Of a stretch of DNA of 24,016 nucleotides, positions 1 through 7,800 are shown in pieces. The notes under the pieces were generated by a model. It was not told where the DNA came from. It saw only the letters and a program-made list of their open reading frames with translations, and did not search any database. The stretch is from SFWF01 sp045539095 (lineage in GTDB: Bacteria; Bacillota; Clostridia; Oscillospirales; Acutalibacteraceae), in NCBI GenBank assembly GCA_045539095.1, contig JAZQER010000075.1, forward strand, positions 1 to 24,016. The letters run 5' to 3'. The position numbers were made by a program, and so were the translations under genes. The first letter of the stretch is position 1. Each line of letters opens with the position of its first letter.

Positions 1-10
1 AACGACATGG

Positions 11-616
11 CTACGATCCGACTTCAAGTATCCAAGCCTTCGGCAGTCCGCCAACAATTAAAAGAATTATTCCAATGACAAATATCAAAATTGTTGCCGA
101 AAGATGCGGTTCAAGAACGACAAGCACACAAGGGATTGCAAGCAAAGAAAGCATCGCAAAAATATATCTTGCCTTTTTTATCTTATTAGGATTAGACGAA
201 AGCCAGCTGGCAAAGAGAATAACCACGGCTATCTTTGCAAATTCGGAGGGCTGAAAGCTGAAGGATCCTATTGCGAACCACCTTTTTACTCCGCTGTCCT
301 CCACCATGGGCGGTAGTACAAGCAAAAGCCCGAGCAGAAGGAGTGTTCCTCCGTAGAAAACCCAAGCTATTTTCTTGTAGAAATGATAGTCAATCTTAGA
401 AACTATAAGCATTATCGCGACGCCTATCACCGCAAATATCGCCTGTCGAGAAATGAAGTGATATGAGTTACCAAAATTCGTGTCGGAATATGCATAGCTT
501 GCCGAAAAAAGCATTATAAGACCGACAGAAAGCAATATCAGCACAAGCGACAAAAAAGGTATGTCTATCTTACCTGACTGCCAAAAGCTTCTTTTAACCT
601 TTCTTTTTACAGGCAT
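11..616 (-). CDS. ftsW: FtsW/SpoVE-family SEDS glycosyltransferase, apparently truncated
   Basis: SEDS-family membrane protein that polymerises lipid II into septal glycan strands together with its class B PBP partner. Visible are a short basic cytoplasmic N-terminus, a first membrane helix starting near residue 20, the family signature GVKRWFAIGSFSFQPSEFAK (about residues 110-130) and a GGLPKAW segment near the end. The start is taken at the ATG of MPVKRK, seven bases after a GGGAGGT ribosome site; the frame also runs a few codons upstream. The frame closes with TAG after 201 residues, whereas family members are usually about 370-420 residues, and only 10 bases remain before the window edge. 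A nonsense mutation, a frameshift or an assembly error cannot be told apart here. It is the last dcw gene visible, 33 bases after mraY. Confidence 0.8.
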   Translation of the reverse strand: MPVKRKVKRSFWQSGKIDIPFLSLVLILLSVGLIMLFSASYAYSDTNFGNSYHFISRQAIFAVIGVAIMLIVSKIDYHFYKKIAWVFYGGTLLLLGLLLVLPPMVEDSGVKRWFAIGSFSFQPSEFAKIAVVILFASWLSSNPNKIKKARYIFAMLSLLAIPCVLVVLEPHLSATILIFVIGIILLIVGGLPKAWILEVGS

Positions 617-649
617 CGAACATACCTCCCTTGTCATTATTTTATCAGT

Positions 650-1672
650 TTACCATTTGAAAAAAACGGGCAAAACACCCAGAAAACAGCCTACCATTGC
701 CACCGCGCTGAAAATAAAGCATATCTTTTCTTCACTCCAGCCGCTCATCTCAAAATGATGATGAATGGGGCTCATTTTAAATATTCGTTTCTTTGTTGTC
801 TTGAACCAAAATACCTGAAGAACTACAGACAGCGCTTCAAGTATGTAAACTATTCCGAAGAGAATGAGAAGAATCGGTCTTCCCGAGCCGAAGCCGAGCG
901 CAACCACTGCGCCGCCAAGGAACATAGAGCCCGTATCTCCCATAAATACCTTAGCGGGCTTGCTGTTCCACATTAAAAATCCAAGACATCCACCGCCGAC
1001 CGAGGCCGCGAGCGCACCGACGCTATCCATAGAGGTTTTTGTAGCGAGCAGAGTATAGCCGCAGCATACTACCAGCGTCACGCTTGAAGCCAGACCGTCA
1101 ATTCCGTCGGTAAGGTTTACGGCATTTACCAAATAGTAGATAAACACAAGCGCGATTGGCCAGAAAATCAAACCGAAGCCGTCTATCACCGAAACATCGC
1201 CCACAAAGGGTATCCAGGTTGTAGTCATTCCGGAAAGTCCCAGAGTTGCAAGATATCCCGCCGAAACGATTAGCTGTAAAAATGTCTTTTGCTTTGCAGT
1301 AAGGCCGAGATTTCTTTTCTTCACAACCTTAATATAGTCATCCATAAGCCCAATTATTCCGCAAAGAAGAGCGAAAACCAAACCCCCGATAAGAGAAACG
1401 AGGTTATATTCCGCCTTAAGCTCATCTATCAGCTTTGAATCGGTCAGTGCTGACCAGATGAGCGCCGCTACGAGGCCGACAATAACACCTGCGACAATCA
1501 TAATACCGCCCATGGTTGGCGTACCTTGCTTGCTTTTATGCCACTTTGGACCCTCTTCAAGTATCGTCTGCCCGTATTTGAGGCGTCTGAGATACGGAAT
1601 AAAAGGAAAGCCCATGAGCGCACAAACAGCAAAGGCTATTACAGCGGCAAAAATTGGTGTCGAATTAGCCAT
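650..1672 (-). CDS. mraY: Phospho-N-acetylmuramoyl-pentapeptide transferase MraY
   Basis: Integral membrane enzyme that transfers phospho-MurNAc-pentapeptide from UDP to undecaprenyl phosphate, giving lipid I. The 340-residue product has about ten hydrophobic helices and the family motifs: the Asp-Asp pair in GLMDDYIKV followed by KKRNLGLTAKQK, NAVNLTDGIDGLA, MGDTGSMFLGG, and the histidine-rich loop PIHHHFE near the C-terminus. Early motifs KYGQTILEEGPKWH and GTPTMGGI are also typical. The ATG start is preceded by GGAGAAG. It lies 24 bases downstream of murE. murF, which often sits between murE and mraY, and murD, which often follows mraY, are both absent. Confidence 0.97.
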   Translation of the reverse strand: MANSTPIFAAVIAFAVCALMGFPFIPYLRRLKYGQTILEEGPKWHKSKQGTPTMGGIMIVAGVIVGLVAALIWSALTDSKLIDELKAEYNLVSLIGGLVFALLCGIIGLMDDYIKVVKKRNLGLTAKQKTFLQLIVSAGYLATLGLSGMTTTWIPFVGDVSVIDGFGLIFWPIALVFIYYLVNAVNLTDGIDGLASSVTLVVCCGYTLLATKTSMDSVGALAASVGGGCLGFLMWNSKPAKVFMGDTGSMFLGGAVVALGFGSGRPILLILFGIVYILEALSVVLQVFWFKTTKKRIFKMSPIHHHFEMSGWSEEKICFIFSAVAMVGCFLGVLPVFFKW

Positions 1673-1696
1673 AATTACTTCTCCTTGGTTTTCTTC

Positions 1697-3124
1697 TTAC
1701 AAAAGGGCGAGAGCCTCTGCAACTACCTCCCTTTCATCGAGGTGTATCTTGCCTGTCGAAAGAATCTGATAATCCTCGTGGCCCTTGCCTGCAAGTATTA
1801 TTATATCATTTGTTTTAGCATTTGCAACCGCATACTTTATCGCTTCTACTCTATTTTCGATAACAGTATAGGGTGTTTTAGAGTCCTTCATACCCGAAGT
1901 AATCTCAGAAATTATCCTAGATGGGTCCTCGCCTCTCGGATTGTCGCTTGTAACAATAACATAATCTGACAGCTTTGACGCAACCGCGCCCATTATGGGA
2001 CGCTTTGTAGCATCGCGGTCTCCTCCACAACCGAACAGACACACAAGTCTGCCCTGTTTTATCTCCCTAAAGGTTGTAAGAATATTGGAAAGACCGTCAG
2101 GAGTATGTGCATAGTCGATTATTACGGAAAAATCTCTGCCTGTAGGGACAATCTCAGCTCTTCCCTTTACTCCTACAAGCTTTTCAAGGGCAGACGCTAT
2201 AATTGAAACGTCAATACAAAGCTCCATAGCGCATACGGCGGCGCACATCGAATTGTATACCGAAAATTTGCCGCCCGTGCGCAGTTTTATATGTTTTATA
2301 AGATTATAGCCTACAAGCTCATATTCAATGCCCTCTGCACGCAGATTTATATATTTTGCCGAATAGGTCGACTCGTCACTCTTTGCCGAATAGGTCACCT
2401 TTTTACATGAAAGTCCCTCAGTAATCGCGGCTGCATATTTATCGTCAAGATTTATAACAGCCGTTTTGCTCATTGAAAACAACTTTTTCTTTGCCTCAAG
2501 ATAGTTTTCCATAGTCTTATGGTAGTCAAGGTGATCCTGAGTAAGATTTGTGAAAGCGGCTACTTCAAATTCTATTCCGTATACCCTTTTCTGATCGAGT
2601 GCGTGGGAAGAAACCTCCATAATTACATATTCACAGCCCTCGTCGCGCATCAAAGCGAATAGTCGGTTAAGATTATATGCATCAGGGGTAGTATTCGCAG
2701 ACTCAACTACCCTGTCGCCGATAAGATTCTGAATAGTTCCGATAACTCCGGTCTTGTAGCCTGCCTCCTCAAGTATTGCTTTAAGCATATAGGTAATGGA
2801 GGTTTTACCGTTTGTTCCCGTAATACCTATAAGCTTCAGATTCTTAGAGGGGTTACCGAAGAAGGCAGAGGACATTATAGCGTACGCGGCGCGGGTATCG
2901 TCTACGACTACCTCGTTTTCGATGCCAAGCGGTCTTTCGGTCACGACGACAGCTGCACCCCTTTCGAGAGCGCTTTTTGCAAAATCGTGTCCGTCGAGTG
3001 AGGCTCCGTTAATACAAACGAAAGCGTAGCCCGTCTCTACTGCTCTTGAGTCGCAGGTGATACCTCTAATTTCGACACCGTCATATGGGGTTTTAACATT
3101 GTGCAATAAATCTTTAAATAACAT
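1697..3124 (-). CDS. murE: UDP-MurNAc-tripeptide ligase MurE, meso-diaminopimelate type
   Basis: Cytoplasmic Mur ligase that adds the third stem-peptide residue to UDP-MurNAc-L-Ala-D-Glu using ATP. The 475-residue protein shows the three-domain Mur order: an N-terminal UDP-binding domain, the P-loop GTNGKTSITYML (about residue 105-115), the NTTPDAY and EVSSHALDQKR motifs, and a C-terminal ligase domain. The C-terminal motif DNPRGEDP begins at about residue 394; the DNPR form is the known signature of enzymes selecting meso-diaminopimelate rather than lysine, so this organism probably has A1-gamma/DAP-type peptidoglycan. It sits 22 bases downstream of the class B PBP gene in the dcw operon. 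Confidence 0.97.
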   Translation of the reverse strand: MLFKDLLHNVKTPYDGVEIRGITCDSRAVETGYAFVCINGASLDGHDFAKSALERGAAVVVTERPLGIENEVVVDDTRAAYAIMSSAFFGNPSKNLKLIGITGTNGKTSITYMLKAILEEAGYKTGVIGTIQNLIGDRVVESANTTPDAYNLNRLFALMRDEGCEYVIMEVSSHALDQKRVYGIEFEVAAFTNLTQDHLDYHKTMENYLEAKKKLFSMSKTAVINLDDKYAAAITEGLSCKKVTYSAKSDESTYSAKYINLRAEGIEYELVGYNLIKHIKLRTGGKFSVYNSMCAAVCAMELCIDVSIIASALEKLVGVKGRAEIVPTGRDFSVIIDYAHTPDGLSNILTTFREIKQGRLVCLFGCGGDRDATKRPIMGAVASKLSDYVIVTSDNPRGEDPSRIISEITSGMKDSKTPYTVIENRVEAIKYAVANAKTNDIIILAGKGHEDYQILSTGKIHLDEREVVAEALALL

Positions 3125-3146
3125 CGCTTTGCCTTTCTTAGATTTG

Positions 3147-5378
3147 CTATTCTATGGTGGAATTTTCTCTGAAATATACTGTGATTACGGTACCAACGGC
3201 GGTTTCTGTGCCTGCGGCAACGCTTTGCTTATAAGCAAAAGAAACGCCCGCTGTACCTATAAAGTTTCCTGCAAATTCAATATTGATATTGGCTTCGGCT
3301 GCCGCGGCATTGACCTGACTTACGGTCATACCGTTAAAATCGGGAACGGTTGCCATTTCAATTTTTGCATCGCCATCGGTATAAAGAATTACCGTGCCGT
3401 TCTTTGAAAGCTCTGCTCCGCTTTCGGGAAGCTGCGAAATTACTGTGTCGCCCGACCCAACTATTTTAGTTTTAAGCTCAAGCACAGCAACCTTATTTTT
3501 AGCGGTAGTAATATCGCTTCCCACAACATCGGGTACCGAAATTGCAAAGCTTGCAAGCTCTTCATCGGTATACTGCGGCTCATATCCCATATAGGGCAGA
3601 ATGTCTCCGAGTATCTCTGCGGCAACAGGCGCAGCTACAGTACCGCCGTAATAGCTTGTGCCGTTCGGTTCATCAATCATTACAAGAACAGCAATCTCAG
3701 GATTGTCAATCGGCGCAAAGCTGATATATGAGGCAACGTACTCCTTTTTACCTGTCACATTGTTTTTAGCGAGCTTTTCGGAGGTTCCTGTCTTTCCGCC
3801 TACCTTGTAGCCCGGCACATAGCCGTTTCTTGCTCCGCCGTCCTCAATAACATGTTGCATCATAGTGCGGATATATCCGCTCGTTTCCTCGCTTATTACC
3901 TGACGGCGAACTGTCTTTTGAGTTGCTTCTACAACATTTCCGTTAGCATCAAGAATCTCGCTGACTATATACGGCTTTAAAAGATATCCGCCGTTCACCG
4001 CCGCTGAAGCCGCGGTTATCATCTGTATAGGGGTTACCTGAAAGCTCTGACCGAAGGATGCCGATGCAAGCTCGACGGGACCCATATTTTTTTCAGAATA
4101 ATAGATAGAGCCCGTTTCTCCGGGAAGATCTATTCCTGTCGTTTTTGTAAAGCCAAAGGCTTCAAAATATTTTGAGAAGTTGGTTTTTCCTACTAGCTGA
4201 CCGATGGTAATAAATACGGGGTTACAGGATCCAACCATCGCCCCAAGAAGATTCAGATTTCCGTGGCCGCCCGCTTTATGGCAATGGTATTCCCTTCCCG
4301 CTACAAATATTTTGTACCCACAGTTGTAGGAATGGGTAAGACTGGTCTGCCGCTCCTCCAAAGCCATAGCGGCAGTGAATATCTTAAATACCGAACCGGG
4401 CTCGTATGTGTCTGAAACTGCCTTATTTCTCCACTGTTTATTAAGCAGCTCATTGCGGTCTACGTCGCTGTTTTGGGCATCCAACAATGACTGATCTGTG
4501 ACAGAGAGCGTAAACGGCGAGTTAGGATCAAAGTCGCCCTTAACCGCCATGCCTAGAACGGCGCCCGTCTTTACATTCATAATTATGCAAGTGCCGCGGT
4601 TGCCTGCTTTGTTTACCTCAAGCGCTTCCTCAAGATATTTTTCAGCAGTGTACTGAATATAAGAATCTATCGAAAGCACAAGCGAATTGCCCTGCTTTGC
4701 TTCTTCTACCACCTGATACGAAAAAGGCATATCTGCGCCAAGCGCGTTTTTTGCCGCAACAACTCTGCCGACCGTACCTGTGAGTGTAGTGTCATAGTAG
4801 CTTTCAAGTCCTGAAAGTCCCTGATTATCGTCACCTACAAACCCTAAAATCACCGATGCGAGCGTATCGTTGGGATAATATCTCTTGGTGGTTTCATCGA
4901 TACCGATATATTTTGCGAGCGCCAGAGCCTCGTTTTCGGATATATACTCTCTGACCTTATCCGCAACAGTTTTGTCTACCCTCTTTTTTACGGTGACGTA
5001 GGAGGTTGTTTTTTCGGTATAAGCGTATACGGTTTCATACTCCATCGAAAGGATTTGGGAAAGTCCCGAAGCGATAGAGCTTCTTATAAGCTTTCTTTTG
5101 CTTTCATCCTTCTCGCTGTTAATACTGTTTGGAATGATGTAAATGGTATAAGCGGTATCACTTTTCGCAAGAATACTCATTTTTGCATCATAAATATTTC
5201 CGCGCGGTGCAGAAACCAGAGTATCGTAAAGCTGTTGTTCAGATGCTAGCGACTGGTATTTACTTCCGTTTATAAGCATTATATTGCAAAGACGGTATGA
5301 GGTAACCGACACAAAAACAACAACGGTTATAATAAGAACAACGAGTATTCTTATCATCATACTGCGGTTGATTTTCAT
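3147..5378 (-). CDS. Class B penicillin-binding protein with two PASTA domains (FtsI/SpoVD type)
   Basis: Transpeptidase that cross-links septal (or spore-cortex) peptidoglycan, probably as partner of FtsW and FtsL. One N-terminal membrane anchor (about residues 8-30) is followed by the PBP dimerisation region (SAPRGNIYD) and a transpeptidase domain. Catalytic serine is in GSVFK (about residue 329), the SxN motif is SCN, and KTGT is near residue 529. Two PASTA repeats follow, beginning at VPDVVGSD and VPDFNGMT. Two consecutive ATG codons are available; the second is preferred because it gives a six-base spacing from GAGGT. Bacillus SpoVD has one PASTA repeat and PBP2x-type proteins have two, so vegetative FtsI and sporulation SpoVD roles cannot be separated by sequence alone. 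Confidence 0.93.
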   Translation of the reverse strand: MKINRSMMIRILVVLIITVVVFVSVTSYRLCNIMLINGSKYQSLASEQQLYDTLVSAPRGNIYDAKMSILAKSDTAYTIYIIPNSINSEKDESKRKLIRSSIASGLSQILSMEYETVYAYTEKTTSYVTVKKRVDKTVADKVREYISENEALALAKYIGIDETTKRYYPNDTLASVILGFVGDDNQGLSGLESYYDTTLTGTVGRVVAAKNALGADMPFSYQVVEEAKQGNSLVLSIDSYIQYTAEKYLEEALEVNKAGNRGTCIIMNVKTGAVLGMAVKGDFDPNSPFTLSVTDQSLLDAQNSDVDRNELLNKQWRNKAVSDTYEPGSVFKIFTAAMALEERQTSLTHSYNCGYKIFVAGREYHCHKAGGHGNLNLLGAMVGSCNPVFITIGQLVGKTNFSKYFEAFGFTKTTGIDLPGETGSIYYSEKNMGPVELASASFGQSFQVTPIQMITAASAAVNGGYLLKPYIVSEILDANGNVVEATQKTVRRQVISEETSGYIRTMMQHVIEDGGARNGYVPGYKVGGKTGTSEKLAKNNVTGKKEYVASYISFAPIDNPEIAVLVMIDEPNGTSYYGGTVAAPVAAEILGDILPYMGYEPQYTDEELASFAISVPDVVGSDITTAKNKVAVLELKTKIVGSGDTVISQLPESGAELSKNGTVILYTDGDAKIEMATVPDFNGMTVSQVNAAAAEANINIEFAGNFIGTAGVSFAYKQSVAAGTETAVGTVITVYFRENSTIE

Positions 5379-5423
5379 CATTTTACCTCATACCTTTCTT
5401 TAATATTTCTTCTTTAAACAGAA

Positions 5424-5478
5424 AAGCAGCATCTGCTTAAATGCCCGAAAACGAGAGCTCTTAAAACAGAACTCTCGT
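5424..5478 (-). terminator. Tandem hairpins between ftsL and the PBP gene, possible attenuator or partial terminator
   Basis: The 134-base gap between ftsL and the PBP gene is the only long gap inside the dcw operon. Reading on the minus strand, an 11-bp stem (arms 5468-5478 and 5451-5461, one G-U pair, six-base loop) is followed by four T residues. A second hairpin follows (arms 5433-5438 and 5424-5429, three-base loop), also followed by four T. Both T-runs are short, so partial termination, RNA processing or mRNA stabilisation are all possible. Confidence 0.5.
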
Positions 5479-5515
5479 ATCGCTTTTTAATTAAATATAT
5501 TCGCTTTCACAAAAA

Positions 5516-5986
5516 CTATTCATTTTCTGCAGTAAGAATATTTCCATTGGAATCTATCGCTTTATTAGTATCATTGACCTTAATATAAACGATCTGACTC
5601 TTATCGGTTTTTTTCATGCCGAGCTCCTTAGCCGCTTCTTCAAGGTTTCCGTAGGATACCATTCTTTCAAACTCTACATTAAGTCTTGTTTCTTCACCGC
5701 TTACCGCCGCATAGTTGGCTTTTGCTTCTATAATATCAGAATTGACCTCTGTGATTTCAACCCTGAGGGCGATATTTGCGCAAACGATGCCGACCATAAA
5801 AGCAATAAGCATAATAACGCTCGCAACTGCTGAAACTCTTTTCTTTGCCTTTGCGCGTGTCTTTCTTATTTTCCTCTCGGGCATCTTTACTATCTTCGCG
5901 GGCTCAGCCTTTTTTTCTTTAGGCATAAACAACTCAAAATCGTATGCCAAAGAATCGTTATAGTATTTTGAATTGTTGATGACCAT
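5516..5986 (-). CDS. ftsL: FtsL-like septum protein (single-pass membrane, coiled-coil)
   Basis: Short bitopic division protein expected to scaffold the FtsW-PBP synthase with FtsB/DivIC. Visible are a cytoplasmic N-terminus ending in a strongly basic stretch (RKIRKTRAKAKKR), one membrane helix at about residues 52-74 and an extracytoplasmic region of heptad-like character ending in the ELGMKKTDKSQIVYIKV type motif common in clostridial FtsL proteins. At 156 residues it is longer than Bacillus FtsL (about 117), because of its cytoplasmic tail and acidic C-terminus. The call rests mainly on topology and its place between rsmH (12 bases upstream) and the class B PBP, since FtsL sequence is poorly conserved. 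Confidence 0.85.
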   Translation of the reverse strand: MVINNSKYYNDSLAYDFELFMPKEKKAEPAKIVKMPERKIRKTRAKAKKRVSAVASVIMLIAFMVGIVCANIALRVEITEVNSDIIEAKANYAAVSGEETRLNVEFERMVSYGNLEEAAKELGMKKTDKSQIVYIKVNDTNKAIDSNGNILTAENE

Positions 5987-5998
5987 AGTGCTTTCTCC

Positions 5999-6919
5999 TT
6001 ATATTTTTTCTATAATTCTCAGCTTTGCGCTGCGGCTTCGCGGATTCTTGCTAACCTCGTCTAGTGACGCCGTTACCGGCTTTCGTGTTATAAGCCTGCC
6101 TCTGGGTACTTTGCCGCACACACATATCGGTATATCGGGCGGACAGGTACAGCCTATGCAAAGCTCCTTAAACATATTTTTTGTTATTCTGTCCTCGAGC
6201 GAATGGAAGGTTATTATCGCAAGTCTGCCGCCCGACCGTAAGCAGTCAAACGCGGCGGTTATGCCTTCTTTCAATGCGCCTAGCTCGTCATTTACAGCAA
6301 TTCTGAGAGCTTGAAAGCATTTACGTGACGGATTTCCTTCCCGCCTTACTGCAGCGGGTACGCTTGCAGCTATTATGTCGGCAAGCTGTTCGGTGGTTTC
6401 GATAGGCTTGTCCCGACGGGCAGCAACAATATTCTGCGCTATTTTAAAGGCGTATTTTTCTTCGCCGTATTCTCTGAAGATTAGGCAAAGCTCTTCTGCC
6501 GAAAGTTGGTTTACTAAATCCTTTGCACTAGTCCCCTCTTTGCTCATTCTCATATCGAGTGGTGCCGAGCCGTGATATGAAAAACCACGTTCGGCATTGT
6601 CAAGTTGAAAGGATGAAACCCCTATATCAAGCAGAACTCCGTCAACAGACTCTATGCCAAGTCTATTAAGTACACCTTTAATCTCTCTATAATTCGAACG
6701 TACAACGGTTGCGGGAAGCAAGCTTAGCCTCTCAGACGCAACCTTAACTGCATCCGGGTCCTGATCTATCGCGATAAGCCGTCCGTCCTTAAGCTTTGAG
6801 GCTATTGCAACCGAATGACCCGCGCCGCCTGCAGTACCGTCAACATATATTCCGTTCGGCTTTATATCCAAGCCGTCTATTGTTTCTTTGTAGAGTACGG
6901 GAATATGACTGAATTCCAT
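5999..6919 (-). CDS. rsmH: 16S rRNA (cytosine-1402 N4) methyltransferase RsmH (MraW)
   Basis: SAM-dependent enzyme that N4-methylates C1402 in the decoding centre of 16S rRNA. The 306-residue product begins FSHIPVLYKETIDGL, and the SAM-binding motif YVDGTAGGAGHS lies at about residues 25-36. Further family landmarks are DGVLLDIGVSSFQLD, RGFSYHGSAPLDMRM, RKCFQALRIAVNDEL and ITFHSLEDRITKN. Length matches the family. It starts two bases after the mraZ stop, the usual mraZ-rsmH arrangement, so the two are almost certainly cotranscribed. Confidence 0.98.
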   Translation of the reverse strand: MEFSHIPVLYKETIDGLDIKPNGIYVDGTAGGAGHSVAIASKLKDGRLIAIDQDPDAVKVASERLSLLPATVVRSNYREIKGVLNRLGIESVDGVLLDIGVSSFQLDNAERGFSYHGSAPLDMRMSKEGTSAKDLVNQLSAEELCLIFREYGEEKYAFKIAQNIVAARRDKPIETTEQLADIIAASVPAAVRREGNPSRKCFQALRIAVNDELGALKEGITAAFDCLRSGGRLAIITFHSLEDRITKNMFKELCIGCTCPPDIPICVCGKVPRGRLITRKPVTASLDEVSKNPRSRSAKLRIIEKI

Positions 6920-6921
6920 CG

Positions 6922-7359
6922 TTAATCACCAAGCGTGAAATTGAGTTCATCAATAATGGGAGCAAAATCCTCAGTTTTGATGCTCTGTTTTTCACGAGCC
7001 CATTCAGCAGAACTCCATATCTCTATATTGTTCTTCATACCGACGATTCTTACTTCTTCTTCAATGCCGGCAAATTCTCGAAGCTCAGCAGGAATAAGCA
7101 CTCTTCCCGAAGCGTCTACCTCGGTAAAGACCGAGCCGTCCGACAAATAGCGGTACATATCCTGCATCTTGCCGTAAGGGAGCTTGTTAAGCTTTGCGGT
7201 AAACTTGTCAAACTCAGAAAGTGAAAAGCCCCAAAGACATTTTTTACCGAAAACACCAGTGCATAAAACGACCGTTTCACCTAAATCATCTTTGAAACGG
7301 GAAGGAATGAAAATTCGTCCCTTCTTATCAACTTTATTAAATGTTCCGCCTATAAGCAC
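6922..7359 (-). CDS. mraZ: Transcriptional regulator MraZ
   Basis: AbrB-like double-SpoVT protein that forms rings and, in species studied, represses its own dcw operon. The 145-residue product carries two MraZ repeats: the first with DKKGRIFIPSRFKDDL (about residues 11-26), the second with DASGRVLIPAELREFAG. The start codon is GTG, placed behind GAGGTG with an eight-base gap. It is the first gene of the dcw operon. Its leader contains 10-bp repeats resembling known MraZ sites, so autoregulation is likely. Confidence 0.97.
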   Translation of the reverse strand: MLIGGTFNKVDKKGRIFIPSRFKDDLGETVVLCTGVFGKKCLWGFSLSEFDKFTAKLNKLPYGKMQDMYRYLSDGSVFTEVDASGRVLIPAELREFAGIEEEVRIVGMKNNIEIWSSAEWAREKQSIKTEDFAPIIDELNFTLGD

Positions 7360-7377
7360 GAATTTTCACCTCTTTTT

Positions 7378-7427
7378 ACTCCACTTTACTACACTTTAAT
7401 GGTTTTTTACGCCATTTTGCACCACTA
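7378..7427 (-). promoter_or_regulatory. 10-bp repeat array in mraZ leader, probable MraZ operator
   Basis: On the minus strand two abutting decamers, AAAGTGTAGT (7388-7397) and AAAGTGGAGT (7378-7387), are followed by AAAAAG. In the same 10-bp register upstream lie AAATGGCGTA (7408-7417) and TAGTGGTGCA (7418-7427), both with a TGG core. The first two match the AAAGTG(T/G)NNN form reported for Mycoplasma MraZ boxes. The array lies between the predicted transcription start and the mraZ ribosome site, where bound repressor would block the operon. Function is inferred. Confidence 0.65.
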
Positions 7428-7435
7428 CAAGTGCT

Positions 7436-7464
7436 ATTATATAGCATATACATATAAAATGCAA
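7436..7464 (-). promoter_or_regulatory. Sigma-A promoter of the dcw operon
   Basis: Minus-strand TTGCAT (-35, 7459-7464), a 17-base spacer and a perfect TATAAT (-10, 7436-7441). The predicted start near 7429 leaves a leader of about 70 bases before mraZ. The -35 is poor, which fits a regulated promoter. Confidence 0.7.
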
Positions 7465-7553
7465 GTGTTTTTTTAATTTTTAAAAAAAGAAAACGGTCAT
7501 ACCAAGCGATACAACCGTTCACTATATTTTTATATGATATTTGTCCGAAAAAC

Positions 7554-7589
7554 AAAAAGAGCACCCATCTTACGATGAATGCTCTTTTT
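7554..7589 (-). terminator. Terminator of tRNA-Leu, bidirectional in form
   Basis: A 10-bp stem of AAAAAGAGCA and TGCTCTTTTT encloses an inner CATC/GATG stem with a four-base loop. The T-rich arm serves the minus-strand tRNA that ends three bases upstream, and it separates the tRNA from the dcw promoter. Confidence 0.85.
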
Positions 7590-7591
7590 AT

Positions 7592-7676
7592 TGGTGCGGA
7601 TAATGGGACTTGAACCCATACGTCGGTTGACACACGCCCCTCAAACGTGCCTGTCTGCCTATTCCAGCACATCCGC
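7592..7676 (-). tRNA. tRNA-Leu (anticodon GAG)
   Basis: An 85-base class II tRNA with encoded CCA. The acceptor GCGGATG pairs with TATCCGC, the discriminator base is A, and the T-arm is ATGGG-TTCAAGT-CCCAT. The anticodon stem CACGT/GCGTG closes a loop TTGAGGG, giving anticodon GAG, which reads CUC. The long variable arm is as expected for leucine tRNAs. An alternative loop register giving TGA breaks the stem, so it was rejected. Confidence 0.95.
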
Positions 7677-7705
7677 ATATCGCTTTTTCTCTCAAGCGCT
7701 CGATT

Positions 7706-7734
7706 ATTATATCACCAAGATTCAGCATTGTCAA
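7706..7734 (-). promoter_or_regulatory. Consensus sigma-A promoter of tRNA-Leu
   Basis: Minus-strand TTGACA (7729-7734), exactly 17 bases, then TATAAT (7706-7711): a perfect consensus about 30 bases upstream of the mature tRNA 5' end. Confidence 0.9.
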
Positions 7735-7762
7735 CCCTTATTTTTAGAAATTTCAAAAATAT

Positions 7763-7792
7763 TTTGAGGTACCGAAATATCAGCACCTCAAA
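7763..7792 (-). terminator. Probable terminator of the alpha/beta-hydrolase gene
   Basis: An 8-bp inverted repeat (TTTGAGGT/ACCTCAAA) with a 14-base loop lies 8 bases after the hydrolase stop and is followed on the minus strand by an A/T-rich run with five T. The large loop makes it weaker than the other terminators here. Confidence 0.6.
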
Positions 7793-7800
7793 GTTTTATC

